Below, piece after piece: positions 26,488 through 34,695 of a stretch of 64,000 bases of DNA. Numbering within the stretch: position 1 is the stretch's first letter; each line of letters starts with the position of its first letter. The stretch is from assembly GCA_947455455.1 (NCBI GenBank), contig CANGOE010000003.1:1-64000 (forward strand), in the 5' to 3' direction. This DNA is from Hyphomicrobiales bacterium. Its GTDB lineage: Bacteria; Pseudomonadota; Alphaproteobacteria; Rhizobiales; Beijerinckiaceae. The notes beneath the pieces are model-generated. The model was given only the letters and a program-made list of their open reading frames with translations. It was not told the origin of the DNA and ran no database searches. Position numbers and translations under genes: made by a program.

Positions 26488-27306
26488 TCAGTGGGCGCGC
26501 ATCGTCAGGCCACCATCCACAGGCAGGCAAACGCCGGTGATGTAGGAGGCCTCGTCGCTGGCAAGAAAGACGGCGGCATTGGCAATGTCCCAGCCGGTCC
26601 CCATCCGTCCCATCGGGGCGCTTTCATGGCGGGCTTTGACCATATCCTCGGTCGAGCCATAGGCCGAGCTGATTTGCTGGTAGATCATCGGCGTATCCAT
26701 CAGGCCGGGCATGATGGCATTGGCGCGCAGGCCCTGTTTGGCATATTGCAAGGCAAGACCGACCGTGAACTGGTTCACGGCTCCTTTGGAGGCGTAATAG
26801 ACCGAATAGGGATAGCCGGTATAGCGAATGGCGGCGACCGAAGAAATATTGGTGATCACACCCGAACCGCGAGCCAGCATGGCAGGGATCACCTGTTTGC
26901 AGGTAAAGAACATGCCGTTGATGTTGAGATCCATCTCGCGCCGCCAATCCTCCTCGGACAAATCGGGCGGGCCGCCCATTTTGGCGTGGCCGACATTGTT
27001 GTGCAGAATATCGATCTGGCCGAAGCGGGCGATGATGCTGTCGACGGTGTGTTTGACGGCATCCAGTTTGGTAATATCGCAACTCAGGGACAGGCTGGTG
27101 CCGTGATCATTGGCAATCAGTGCCGCAGTTTCATCGCAGGCCGCCTGATTGACATCGATGCAGACGACTGTGGCACCCGCCCGCGCATAGGCGACCGCAG
27201 AAGCCTTGCCATTGCCCCAGCCCGGCCCGACAGACCCTGCGCCGAATACAACAGCAATGCGGTTGGCCAGTCTCTCGGAGCGGGTGGGAAGTGTTGTGTC
27301 GGTCAT
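26488..27306 (-). CDS. Short-chain dehydrogenase/reductase
   Basis: 272 residues, classical SDR fold. The cofactor motif is variant: VVFGAGSVGPGWGNGKA instead of TGxxxGIG, as seen in SDRs of the VFGAGSxGxGWGNGKA group. HNNVGHAKMG stands for the NNAG motif, and catalytic Ser (NISSVAAIRYTG), Tyr and Lys (YYASKGAVNQF) are intact, followed by GLRANAIMPGLMDTPM. An NAD-linked alcohol/ketone oxidoreductase of unknown substrate. The nearest gene on the same strand (YnfA-like) is upstream, 86 bases away. Confidence 0.87.
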   Translation of the reverse strand: MTDTTLPTRSERLANRIAVVFGAGSVGPGWGNGKASAVAYARAGATVVCIDVNQAACDETAALIANDHGTSLSLSCDITKLDAVKHTVDSIIARFGQIDILHNNVGHAKMGGPPDLSEEDWRREMDLNINGMFFTCKQVIPAMLARGSGVITNISSVAAIRYTGYPYSVYYASKGAVNQFTVGLALQYAKQGLRANAIMPGLMDTPMIYQQISSAYGSTEDMVKARHESAPMGRMGTGWDIANAAVFLASDEASYITGVCLPVDGGLTMRAH

Positions 27307-27392
27307 GATGGCCTCGGTTGATCCTGAATTGTGTTTGACTGTCTAGCAGGAGACTGCGGCATCGACACGCGTTAATTCTTGCCGAGGGCGGG

Positions 27393-27719
27393 TTAGATCG
27401 CTCTCGGTCCGAACAGGATAACCAGCGCGCCGGCGAGACACAGGCTTGCGCCGATCACATCCCAGCGGTCGGGGGCTTGGCCTTCGACGGCCCATAGCCA
27501 GACCAGCGAGGCGAGGATGTAAATGCCGCCATAGCCTGCATAGGCGCGGCCGGCAAAACCACTGTCGATGCGGGTCAGCAGGAAGGCAAAGGCTGTGAGG
27601 CTCAACAGGCCGGGCACCAGCACCAAAGGGCTTTGCCCCAGCCGCAACCACGCCCAGAAGGCAAAGCATCCGGCAATTTCAGCCAGAGCCGCCAAAACCG
27701 TGATGCCGATTGTTGCCAT
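27393..27719 (-). CDS. YnfA/UPF0060 family membrane protein
   Basis: 108 residues with four predicted transmembrane segments, the length of the UPF0060 (YnfA) family, a relative of small multidrug resistance exporters. Typical segments are [17 protein letters not shown] (with the conserved Glu), the [19 protein letters not shown] loop (the conserved A-Y-A-A/G-Y-G-G-x-Y-I motif) and [20 protein letters not shown]. The ATG at 27719 is chosen because AAGGACG lies just upstream; an earlier start at 27737 adds six non-family residues. Substrate unknown. Confidence 0.88.
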   Translation of the reverse strand: MATIGITVLAALAEIAGCFAFWAWLRLGQSPLVLVPGLLSLTAFAFLLTRIDSGFAGRAYAGYGGIYILASLVWLWAVEGQAPDRWDVIGASLCLAGALVILFGPRAI

Positions 27720-27764
27720 TGCGTCCTTATCCGCCAAGCCTTCACACGCTGTGACGGGTTGTCA

Positions 27765-29177
27765 TCAATTGGTCAAGCGGTTGATGCCGTCCAGAGCGGC
27801 GGTTTTGTAACATTCCGCCAGCGTCGGATAGTTGAACACCGCATCGGCGAGATAGTCGATGGTGCCCTCATGCGCCATGACGGCTTGTCCGATATGGATC
27901 AGCTCGCTCGCGCCTTCGCCCAGAATATGCACGCCCAGCAATTTGCGGGTGGTCGGGCAGAAAATCAGCTTCAGCAGGCCGGTCATGTCGCCGATGATCT
28001 GGCCACGGGCGATTTCGCGGTAATTGGCCTTGCCGATTTCATAAGGCGTGCCGGCCGCTGTCAGTTCGTCCTCGTTTTTGCCGATCGCCGAAATTTCCGG
28101 CACGGTATAGATGCCGTAGGGGAAAAGGCCGATTTCGTGCTCGTGCTCCTCGCGCACGCCAAAAGCATGGCGGGCGGCCGCGCGGCCCTGTTCCATCGAT
28201 GTGGAGGCCAGTGACGGGAATCCGATCACATCGCCAACCGCATAGATGTTGGACGCGCTGGTCTGGTAATGCTGGTTGATCACGATCTTGCCGCGCTCGT
28301 CGAGTTTGACACCGGCTTTTTCGAGAGCCAGTTCCGCTGTCGCGCCGGTGCGGCCGATGGCATAGAGGGCGGCTTCGGCATGGACGATCTTGCCACTGCG
28401 CAACTGCACTTCAACTTGGGTGCGCTGGCCGTTCGGCCCCTCGTTTTCGACCAGTTGTACGCCTGCGACCTCTTCACCCAACCGCATGGTGACGCGGTTT
28501 TGCTGGGCAATATAGGTCAGCGCCGCCGAGATTTCATGATCGAGGAACGGCAACAAAGTCGGCCGCTTGTCGATGATGGTGACGCGCACGCCGAGGGCGG
28601 CAAACATCGTGGCATATTCGACCCCGATCACGCCCGCACCGATCACAATCAGCGAGCGCGGGATGGAGCGCAATTGCAGGATATCGTCGCTGACCATGAT
28701 GCGCTGGCCGTCAAAGGTAATGTGCGGATCGCGCGCCGCATTGGTGCCGCAGGCAATCACCACCTTGTCGGTCTGGATAATATGTTCTTCCTCGGAGCCA
28801 TCATCCAGCCGGATATGGTTGGCATCTATGAAGGAGGCCGTCGCCTCGATCAGTTGCACCTTGTTGCGGGCCAGTTGATTGCGGATCACATCGATCTCTC
28901 CGCGCACCACATGCTCGACCCGGAACAACAGATCCTCGATCTTGATATCGTTCCGGACCGTGTAGGAATTGCCGTAAATGCCGCGCTCGCGAAAGCCCGA
29001 CAGATGCAAGACCGACTCGCGGAATGTTTTGGACGGGATCGTCCCCGTGTTCACACAGACCCCGCCGACAACCCGCCGCTTTTCGATGACGGCAACATGC
29101 TTGCCGAGCTTGGCCGCCTGGATAGCTGATCTTTGACCCGACGGGCCGGAACCGATGACAACGAGATCATATTTCAT
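27765..29177 (-). CDS. sthA: Soluble pyridine nucleotide transhydrogenase (NADPH to NAD)
   Basis: 470 residues. It is a cytosolic flavoprotein that transfers reducing equivalents between NADPH and NAD. The FAD motif is VIGSGPSGQRSAIQAAKLGK and the NAD(P) motif IVIGAGVIGVEYATMFAALG. In the disulphide-reductase position it has GGVCVNTGTIPSKT. The second redox Cys is Thr, as in true SthA proteins and unlike dihydrolipoamide dehydrogenase. The C-terminal dimerisation region has LLGVHILGEGASELIHIGQA. An 8-7-8 inverted repeat lies 14 bases upstream of the start. Confidence 0.92.
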   Translation of the reverse strand: MKYDLVVIGSGPSGQRSAIQAAKLGKHVAVIEKRRVVGGVCVNTGTIPSKTFRESVLHLSGFRERGIYGNSYTVRNDIKIEDLLFRVEHVVRGEIDVIRNQLARNKVQLIEATASFIDANHIRLDDGSEEEHIIQTDKVVIACGTNAARDPHITFDGQRIMVSDDILQLRSIPRSLIVIGAGVIGVEYATMFAALGVRVTIIDKRPTLLPFLDHEISAALTYIAQQNRVTMRLGEEVAGVQLVENEGPNGQRTQVEVQLRSGKIVHAEAALYAIGRTGATAELALEKAGVKLDERGKIVINQHYQTSASNIYAVGDVIGFPSLASTSMEQGRAAARHAFGVREEHEHEIGLFPYGIYTVPEISAIGKNEDELTAAGTPYEIGKANYREIARGQIIGDMTGLLKLIFCPTTRKLLGVHILGEGASELIHIGQAVMAHEGTIDYLADAVFNYPTLAECYKTAALDGINRLTN

Positions 29178-29191
29178 GGGTCAATCTTCTG

Positions 29192-29214
29192 TGATGCAAT
29201 TTAAGGTTGCATCA
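29192..29214. promoter_or_regulatory. 23-bp inverted repeat before sthA
   Basis: TGATGCAA and TTGCATCA form a perfect 8-base inverted repeat with a 7-base spacer, 14 bases before the sthA ATG. It could be an operator for a dimeric regulator, or a hairpin in the sthA leader near the ribosome site. Confidence 0.55.
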
Positions 29215-29280
29215 ATCCTTTGCCGCCATGCCGCTAAAAGTCAATCATGCAGTTGTCTGGCGTTGTCCCGTTTCTCTGGA

Positions 29281-30870
29281 TCAGTTTGCGTCTTCCAAAG
29301 CGCGGCGCAGGCGGCGGATCAGCTTGGCGCGGGCTTTTTCATCGGGCAATTTGCCGATGGTCTCGTTGAGATCGAGCACCAGTTTTGACAAATCGTTGTT
29401 CCAGTCGATCCGGCCCAGATGTTCGGGTTGAAGGCGGGCAGGGGTGGCGCTCTTGGCGAGCGTGGATTGTCCGTCCGACAGATCGTAGACATCATCCAGA
29501 TTGGGAATGACCACAGGCACGTGCGGCATCGCCTGTTTCAGGGTGTCGGCCATGGCCGAAAAGGCCACTTCCTCGCCATGCACCAGAAAAATCGAGCCTT
29601 TGATGGTGCCGCGCTGTTGGACCCAGCGCAGTAATTCGGGGGCATCGGCATGGCCTGAATAGACATCCATCGTGCTGATATGGGCTTTGACCTCGATTTC
29701 ACTGCCCATCATCCGCACCCGATGCGCGCCATCCTGCAAAATGCGTCCCAGCGTGCCGCTGGCCTGATAGCCGACCAGCAGGATGGTGCCATCGGTGCGC
29801 CACAGCCAATCCTTGAGATGGTGGCGGATGCGTCCGGCCTCGCACATGCCGCTGGCCGAGATGATGATGTGGAAGCCGCCGATTTTGGAAATGGCCTTGC
29901 TCTGCTCGGTGGATTCGGTAAAGCGCACATTATGGCTGTTCATGGCCCGCACCAGCGCATCGCCGTTTTTATATTCGGAGGCATGTTTGGCAAAGACCGC
30001 GCTGGCTTTGGTGGCCAAGGGCGAGTCGATAAAAATCGGGCAGGGCGGCAAGGCTCCCGATTCCATCAGGGCAACGATATCGACCAGCAATTCCTGCGTA
30101 CGCTCGACCGCAAAAGACGGGATCAGCAACGCGCCTTTGCGGTGCTGGGCCGCCGTAATCTCGGCCAGCAGGGTTTTGCGGCGGATATCCTCGGTGATTT
30201 CCTGCCGGTCGGTGTCCCCGTAGGTTGTCTCGCAAATCAGATGGTCGATCTCGGTCGGGGCTTCCGGTTCGTTTTCGAGCAGTTTGTAATCGGGGCCGAT
30301 ATCGCCCGAAAACAGCAGGCGGGTGACTGCGGGAGTGGCAGAAGGTTCGGTCACCTCGACCTCGACCGAGGCCGAACCGAGCAGATGTCCCGCATTCCAG
30401 TAGCGCGCGCGGATGTGATCGCTAATCTGCACCCATTCGCAATAGGACACCGGACGGAACTGCGTCAGGCAGGCCATGGCATCGTCGACCGTATAGATCG
30501 CCTCGACCTCCTTGCGGCCGCGCTGGCTGTTGCGGCGATTGAGTTGCTGGACTTCCATCTCCTGGATATGGCCGGAGTCCGGCAACATGATCGAGCACAG
30601 ATCTGCTGTGGCCGAGGTGGCATAAATGGGTCCGCTGAAACCGTGTTTGGACAGTTTGGGCACAAGGCCCGAATGGTCGATATGGGCATGGGTCAGGATC
30701 ATGGCGTCGATGGACGAGGCCGGGAAGGGGAAATCACGGTAATTCAACTCGCGCTCGGTTTTCGAGCCCTGCACCATGCCGCAATCGACCAGCACATTGC
30801 GCCCACCGGCTTCGATCATAAAACATGATCCCGTTACAGCCCGACACGCCCCGTGAAAGTGCAAACGCAT
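29281..30870 (-). CDS. Metallo-beta-lactamase/beta-CASP RNA exonuclease-like protein
   Basis: 529 residues. Metallo-beta-lactamase motifs are visible: ILTHAHIDHSG (HxHxDH, near residue 55), the metal-binding WNAGHLLGSASV and FSGDIG. A beta-CASP domain follows (IPSFAVERTQELL, IISASGMCEAGRIRHHL). The final RNA-specific motif is ISTMDVYSGHADAPELLRWV. The arrangement is that of CPSF-73/YSH1-like nucleases of the TTHA0252 type, which act on RNA. The C-terminus adds a short basic helix. The ATG at 30870 follows a very good Shine-Dalgarno (AGGAGGAAT); an earlier start at 30888 is possible but less well placed. Confidence 0.88.
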   Translation of the reverse strand: MRLHFHGACRAVTGSCFMIEAGGRNVLVDCGMVQGSKTERELNYRDFPFPASSIDAMILTHAHIDHSGLVPKLSKHGFSGPIYATSATADLCSIMLPDSGHIQEMEVQQLNRRNSQRGRKEVEAIYTVDDAMACLTQFRPVSYCEWVQISDHIRARYWNAGHLLGSASVEVEVTEPSATPAVTRLLFSGDIGPDYKLLENEPEAPTEIDHLICETTYGDTDRQEITEDIRRKTLLAEITAAQHRKGALLIPSFAVERTQELLVDIVALMESGALPPCPIFIDSPLATKASAVFAKHASEYKNGDALVRAMNSHNVRFTESTEQSKAISKIGGFHIIISASGMCEAGRIRHHLKDWLWRTDGTILLVGYQASGTLGRILQDGAHRVRMMGSEIEVKAHISTMDVYSGHADAPELLRWVQQRGTIKGSIFLVHGEEVAFSAMADTLKQAMPHVPVVIPNLDDVYDLSDGQSTLAKSATPARLQPEHLGRIDWNNDLSKLVLDLNETIGKLPDEKARAKLIRRLRRALEDAN

Positions 30871-30908
30871 GGCTATTCCTCCTGACAACGCGATAAATCA
30901 AACACCCT

Positions 30909-30940
30909 GCAATCAAACGGCTTGGCAATCAAACGGCTTG
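30909..30940. repeat. Two tandem 16-bp repeats upstream of the beta-CASP nuclease gene
   Basis: GCAATCAAACGGCTTG occurs twice head to tail (30909-30924 and 30925-30940), 39 bases before the nuclease start. It may be a binding site or a replication-slippage duplication. Confidence 0.6.
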
Positions 30941-31069
30941 ATGGAGCAAGGCTAGCATGGCGATTGTGGATCGCCTATCAGCCATTCGGGCTTCGGCTTG
31001 CCAGCCGAGCAAATCCTCTATTACTCTTGGCGTGTCGCCCTATCGGGTTTTGGCAGACGGGAGCACGCC

Positions 31070-31441
31070 ATGACAGGTTCCTCTTTCCGGCCCCATTCAT
31101 CCAGTTGGTCACTCAAACTGGCCTTGTGTGCGCTCGGTCTGGTTGTGTCCGGCACTGCGATGGCCGACTCGATCGACGGCACATGGTGCAGTGTTCAAGA
31201 AGCGCGGATGCTGACCATTCAGGGGTCGCAACTGATTGTCGACCGTTCGGTCAGCACCGGCCAGTATAGCCGCCATAATTTCATTGCCGATTGGCCCGTC
31301 CCGACGGCCCAAGAGTCTGAAAAAGGCACGCGCATCCATCTGCGGTTGATGGGGGAAACCACCATGGTCGGGGTGAAAATCCGCGCCAATGGCGAGACAA
31401 CCGCCCCCGAAACCTGGCACCGTTGCCAGCCAGCGACCTAA
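31070..31441 (+). CDS. Secreted hypothetical protein
   Basis: 123 residues. The signal peptide is clear (SLKLALCALGLVVSGTAMA, cleavage before DSIDGTW). The mature part has the motif IDGTWCSVQEARMLTIQGSQLIVD and ends WHRCQPAT, with two cysteines likely to form a disulphide. It resembles small periplasmic beta-sheet proteins of unknown function. The ATG at 31070 is chosen because the signal peptide starts there and GGGAG stands before it. Its stop overlaps by 4 bases with the stop of the convergent gene. Confidence 0.65.
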   Translation: MTGSSFRPHSSSWSLKLALCALGLVVSGTAMADSIDGTWCSVQEARMLTIQGSQLIVDRSVSTGQYSRHNFIADWPVPTAQESEKGTRIHLRLMGETTMVGVKIRANGETTAPETWHRCQPAT

Positions 31442-31965
31442 TTGCGCTGGTATTTGCGATAGATATCGATCTGCCAGTGGCCGAAAATGGTTTTGACGAT
31501 GTCGGCATAATTGGGCAACAGGCTGTCGTCGTCGAACTTGATTTTGTCGTTGATCACATCGAGCGCATTGATCTCGGCCAGATAGGTGCCCAGATCTTTT
31601 TTGAGCTGGTACAGATCTTCCCTGTTGTCGCTTTCCACCACTTTGTCGATGGTATTGGAAAATTCGCGCATCACGAGATTGAAATCACTCAACCGCACAT
31701 TGGCCCCGAATAGCGGTTGCGGCAGACATTCTGTCATTGCCTGTGCCTTTTTGATGCCCTCGACAAAGTAGACAGCCATGGGCTGGTCAGCCAGTTGCGG
31801 AAAAATCGTGTAGAGAATTTTGGGCAGGAAAGGGTAATCGATAATCGCCAGAATACGGGCATGTGTCTGATCGAGAATTCTGGTGTAGTCATCCGGTGTC
31901 AGCTTGGCGGCATAGACAAATAAATAGGTATGCCCACGTTGCGGTTTGATGATGTAACTCGCCAT
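31438..31965 (-). CDS. Hypothetical protein, 175 residues
   Basis: No family recognised. The protein opens MASYIIKPQRGHTYLFVYAA and is acidic and helical in its second half (DKVVESDNREDLYQLKKD). No signal peptide or membrane segment is visible, so it is probably cytosolic. The ATG at 31965 is chosen as the upstream part of the open frame lacks protein-like composition and the region before it is AT-rich (31966-32050), suggesting a promoter. In that region the motif GTTGCAA occurs twice as a direct repeat. The 3' end overlaps the convergent secreted-protein gene by 4 bases. Confidence 0.65.
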   Translation of the reverse strand: MASYIIKPQRGHTYLFVYAAKLTPDDYTRILDQTHARILAIIDYPFLPKILYTIFPQLADQPMAVYFVEGIKKAQAMTECLPQPLFGANVRLSDFNLVMREFSNTIDKVVESDNREDLYQLKKDLGTYLAEINALDVINDKIKFDDDSLLPNYADIVKTIFGHWQIDIYRKYQRN

Positions 31966-32257
31966 AACACAATGCCTTTTTAACGCGATCAGTTTTTTCT
32001 GAACGGTCCTAACAGTTGCAACATATACAACAGGTTGCAAAAATACATAAATCCTTCGATCTGGGATGGTTAATGCCTGTCTGGGCTGGCGGGACCATGT
32101 CACACAAGCGATATCATGCCAGTTGTCGCTTATATCAGGTCTTGTGCCGCCTGTGGTGCATGGCTGTCAGAACCGCTTTTGGTGGGTTTCCGGCTTGTAT
32201 TCCATGCCAAGGAGCGGCAGTCTGACTGGCCTGTGTGTCAAAGGGATCGGACCCCTC

Positions 32258-33157
32258 GTGCATTCTCTGCTTCAAGGCTTGAAAGCCAACGCCGCCCTGC
32301 GCGGGATCTTGCTGATGTGCACTGCCGCCCTCCTGTTTCCATTCATGAACGGGACGGCCAAATATCTGGGCACCAAATATCCGATGGAAGAGGTGATCTG
32401 GATCCGCATCCTGTCGCATCTGGTGTTTGTGACTCTTTTGTTCGTGCCGCGTTACGGCTTGGGCATTTTGCGCAGCAAGCGGTTGAAAACCCAGCTTCTG
32501 GCCTCCTTCATGCTGTTTTTGTCGACCTATCTTTTTTTCCAGTCGGTCGGGGCCATCCCTCTGGCTGAGGCCACGGCCATTACCTTTGTCGGCCCGTTGA
32601 TGGTGACCGTGCTGGCCGTGCCTTTGCTGGGGGAACGGACCAGCCTGTTCCGCATCATTTGCGTCATCTGCGGATTTATGGGGGCTTTGCTGGTGATCAG
32701 GCCGGGCACGGAAGTGTTCCATGTCGGCTCCATTCTGGTTGTGCTGAGCGCTCTGCTCTATTCTTTGTACCAGATTACAACCCGCAAATTGTCCGGCTTC
32801 GACAGGCCGGAAACATCGGTGATCTATAGCGGCATTGTCGGCTCGATTGTCATGAGCGCGATGGTACCGTTTTCATGGAAAACCCCGGAAAGCCTGACCG
32901 ATATGGCGCTGATGGGCGGGTTGGGAGTGATCGGCGGGCTTGGCCATTATCTGGTTGCGCGGGCTTTGCGCATCACCAAGGCCAGCGTGATTGCCCCGTT
33001 CCATTACCTGCAAATCATTTTTGCGGTGGGTTACGGCTATCTGGTGTTCAACAATCTGCCCGATCTGCTGACCATTGCGGGCGGTGTCATTATTGCTCTG
33101 GCAGGGATCGCCATTTGCTGGCTTGAAATCAAAGCCAGCAACAGCAAGCAGGCCTGA
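32258..33157 (+). CDS. EamA/DMT family transporter
   Basis: About 299 residues with ten hydrophobic segments and the two-fold EamA repeat. The first half contains ILLMCTAALLFPFMNGTAKYL and LAEATAITFVGPLMVTVLAVP; the second begins around SILVVLSALLYSLYQITTRK and ends GGVIIALAGIAICWLE. These drug/metabolite transporters export amino acids or other small solutes, and the substrate here is unknown. The start is uncertain. The GTG at 32258 with AAGGGATCGG before it gives the usual family length; in-frame ATGs at 32204 and 32066 would add a cysteine-rich extension without hydrophobic character. Confidence 0.82.
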   Translation: MHSLLQGLKANAALRGILLMCTAALLFPFMNGTAKYLGTKYPMEEVIWIRILSHLVFVTLLFVPRYGLGILRSKRLKTQLLASFMLFLSTYLFFQSVGAIPLAEATAITFVGPLMVTVLAVPLLGERTSLFRIICVICGFMGALLVIRPGTEVFHVGSILVVLSALLYSLYQITTRKLSGFDRPETSVIYSGIVGSIVMSAMVPFSWKTPESLTDMALMGGLGVIGGLGHYLVARALRITKASVIAPFHYLQIIFAVGYGYLVFNNLPDLLTIAGGVIIALAGIAICWLEIKASNSKQA

Positions 33158-33174
33158 AGGGCCGGGTCGATCGC

Positions 33175-33441
33175 TCAGCGTTCGATATGCGTGGGATATT
33201 CGATCACCGGATCGGGGTGCGGGCAGGAGGAATGGTCGCAACTGGGCCAGACAATCCCTCTGGTTACCATGCCGCAAACAGTGCATTCATGCTCGCCCCA
33301 TTCGGGGTGGTCATTGTGATAATGGTCATTGTTATAGGATTCATCGGCGGCATTGCCGATTTTGGATAACGCCTTTTGTGCGACTTCAATCGCATCCCTA
33401 AAGCCTGCAGCATAGCCGCGCTTGTATTCTTCACTGCTCAT
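33175..33441 (-). CDS. Small cysteine/histidine-rich protein, possible zinc-binding
   Basis: 88 residues. It begins MSSEEYKRGYAAGFRDAIEV, where G-Y-x-x-G-F-x-D-A resembles a short motif of many small bacterial proteins. A His/Asn-rich middle (NNDHYHNDHPEWGEHE) follows, then cysteines in the pattern CTVCGMV and CDHSSCPH. The CxxC plus C-x4-C spacing could bind zinc. The ATG at 33441 is preceded by GTGGAGG at good spacing, which favours a real gene. Function unknown. Confidence 0.65.
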   Translation of the reverse strand: MSSEEYKRGYAAGFRDAIEVAQKALSKIGNAADESYNNDHYHNDHPEWGEHECTVCGMVTRGIVWPSCDHSSCPHPDPVIEYPTHIER

Positions 33442-33498
33442 ACGCGAATCCTCCACACCATACGGTTTTCTACTACCGTCGCAGTCAAAGGGAAAGAT

Positions 33499-34026
33499 TT
33501 ATGTGCGGGCGTAGAGGTCCTGATCCTCTTCGATTTCGATTTTGATATCCTTGAAGATGATGTTGAGGGAATTGAGGTCGAGCCGCCCGGGGGCGGATGA
33601 GCCATGCGGGCCGGTCAAGGCAATCGGGCCGCTTTTGTCGTCAAAGCCTCTGAAATCGCCTTCGACGGTAAACACCACATATTTCCAGGCATTGATGGAG
33701 GCGACAAAATTCTGGTAGCTGGCATCCGACACCGAGACCAGCAACATCACATAATCCTGTGTGATCTCGAACATCAGATTGGCATCATATTGCTCGTTGG
33801 TCAGGCAGACATTGAGCGGGCGGGTTTTGAGCAATTCGACAAATTTGTTGCTTTCCTGCCGGACGCTGTCGATCTTGGTGTGGCGGCAATGCGACAAAAA
33901 CACCACCGAACTTTCGAGGCTGGTAAAGCCCTCGGCGTTTTTGTTGAAGATGGTTGAACTGCCATAGATATTATCGAGACGCTCCTCGTAATTCCGCAAC
34001 TGTTTGAAAATCTCGAAACGCGCCAT
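33499..34026 (-). CDS. Hypothetical protein, 175 residues
   Basis: No family recognised. It opens MARFEIFKQLRNYEERLDNI and has short hydrophobic beta-like stretches (LESSVVFLSHC, DYVMLLVSVSDASYQNFVAS). The conserved-looking tail GRLDLNSLNIIFKDIKIEIE suggests a folded cytosolic domain. A GGGAGTT precedes the ATG at 34026. It lies on the same strand as the small Cys/His-rich gene, with a 57-base gap, so the two may share a transcript. It is not evidently homologous to the other 175-residue hypothetical protein at 31438-31965. Confidence 0.6.
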   Translation of the reverse strand: MARFEIFKQLRNYEERLDNIYGSSTIFNKNAEGFTSLESSVVFLSHCRHTKIDSVRQESNKFVELLKTRPLNVCLTNEQYDANLMFEITQDYVMLLVSVSDASYQNFVASINAWKYVVFTVEGDFRGFDDKSGPIALTGPHGSSAPGRLDLNSLNIIFKDIKIEIEEDQDLYART

Positions 34027-34218
34027 GAAAACAACTCCCAAAAAGACAGAAAGGGGTTTGACGGCGCACAGCACTTATTGTCAAGTACGGAAAGTGATAC
34101 GGCCCCAGTGTCAGGGATTGTGTTCCAAGGATATCGGGCCAGCCGTTCGTTCAACCGGAACGGCCGTGAATGATCAGATTACGCTTCGGTGCGGGATGCT
34201 CTACAGGGGATGAAAGCA

Positions 34219-34683
34219 ATGGCTCAACTTGTCATTAACGGGATCAAACAGACGGTATCTGCCGATCCCGATACACCGATTTTATGGGTTCTGCGTGATC
34301 TGGGGCTGACAGGCACCAAATACGGGTGCGGTGTCGCCCAATGCGGAGCCTGCACCGTGCATATTGACGGCGAGGCGGTGCGGTCCTGCTCCCTGCCGAT
34401 ATCAGCGTTGCAGGATGGCCAATCCATCACCACCATCGAGGCTTTGGGAGCCGGTGGCAAATTGCACGCCCTGCAAAAAGCCTGGATCGAACTGGATGTG
34501 CCGCAATGCGGCTATTGCCAGTCGGGGCAGTTGATGGCGGCGGCGGCCTTGCTGACCAAATCACCGAACCCGTCCGATGCCGAGATCGACGAAGCGATGA
34601 CCAATATCTGTCGTTGCGGCACCTATAACCGTATCCGGGCAGGCATCAAACATGCCGCCGCTTTGCTCACCAAAAAAGCGTAA
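34219..34683 (+). CDS. 2Fe-2S subunit of a molybdenum hydroxylase (isoquinoline 1-oxidoreductase alpha type)
   Basis: 154 residues in two iron-sulphur domains. The N-terminal ferredoxin-like cluster is ligated by [15 protein letters not shown] and a later Cys in AVRSCSLP. The C-terminal four-helix domain carries [11 protein letters not shown] and [11 protein letters not shown]. This is the small subunit of two-subunit molybdenum hydroxylases such as isoquinoline 1-oxidoreductase and Tat-exported aldehyde oxidoreductases. It passes electrons from the molybdenum site in the partner. The ATG at 34219 ([11 protein letters not shown]) has GGGGA upstream. It ends 12 bases before the large-subunit gene. 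It lacks a Tat signal of its own, so it is presumably carried out with its partner. Confidence 0.9.
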   Translation: MAQLVINGIKQTVSADPDTPILWVLRDLGLTGTKYGCGVAQCGACTVHIDGEAVRSCSLPISALQDGQSITTIEALGAGGKLHALQKAWIELDVPQCGYCQSGQLMAAAALLTKSPNPSDAEIDEAMTNICRCGTYNRIRAGIKHAAALLTKKA

Positions 34684-34695
34684 GGGAGACAGAGC

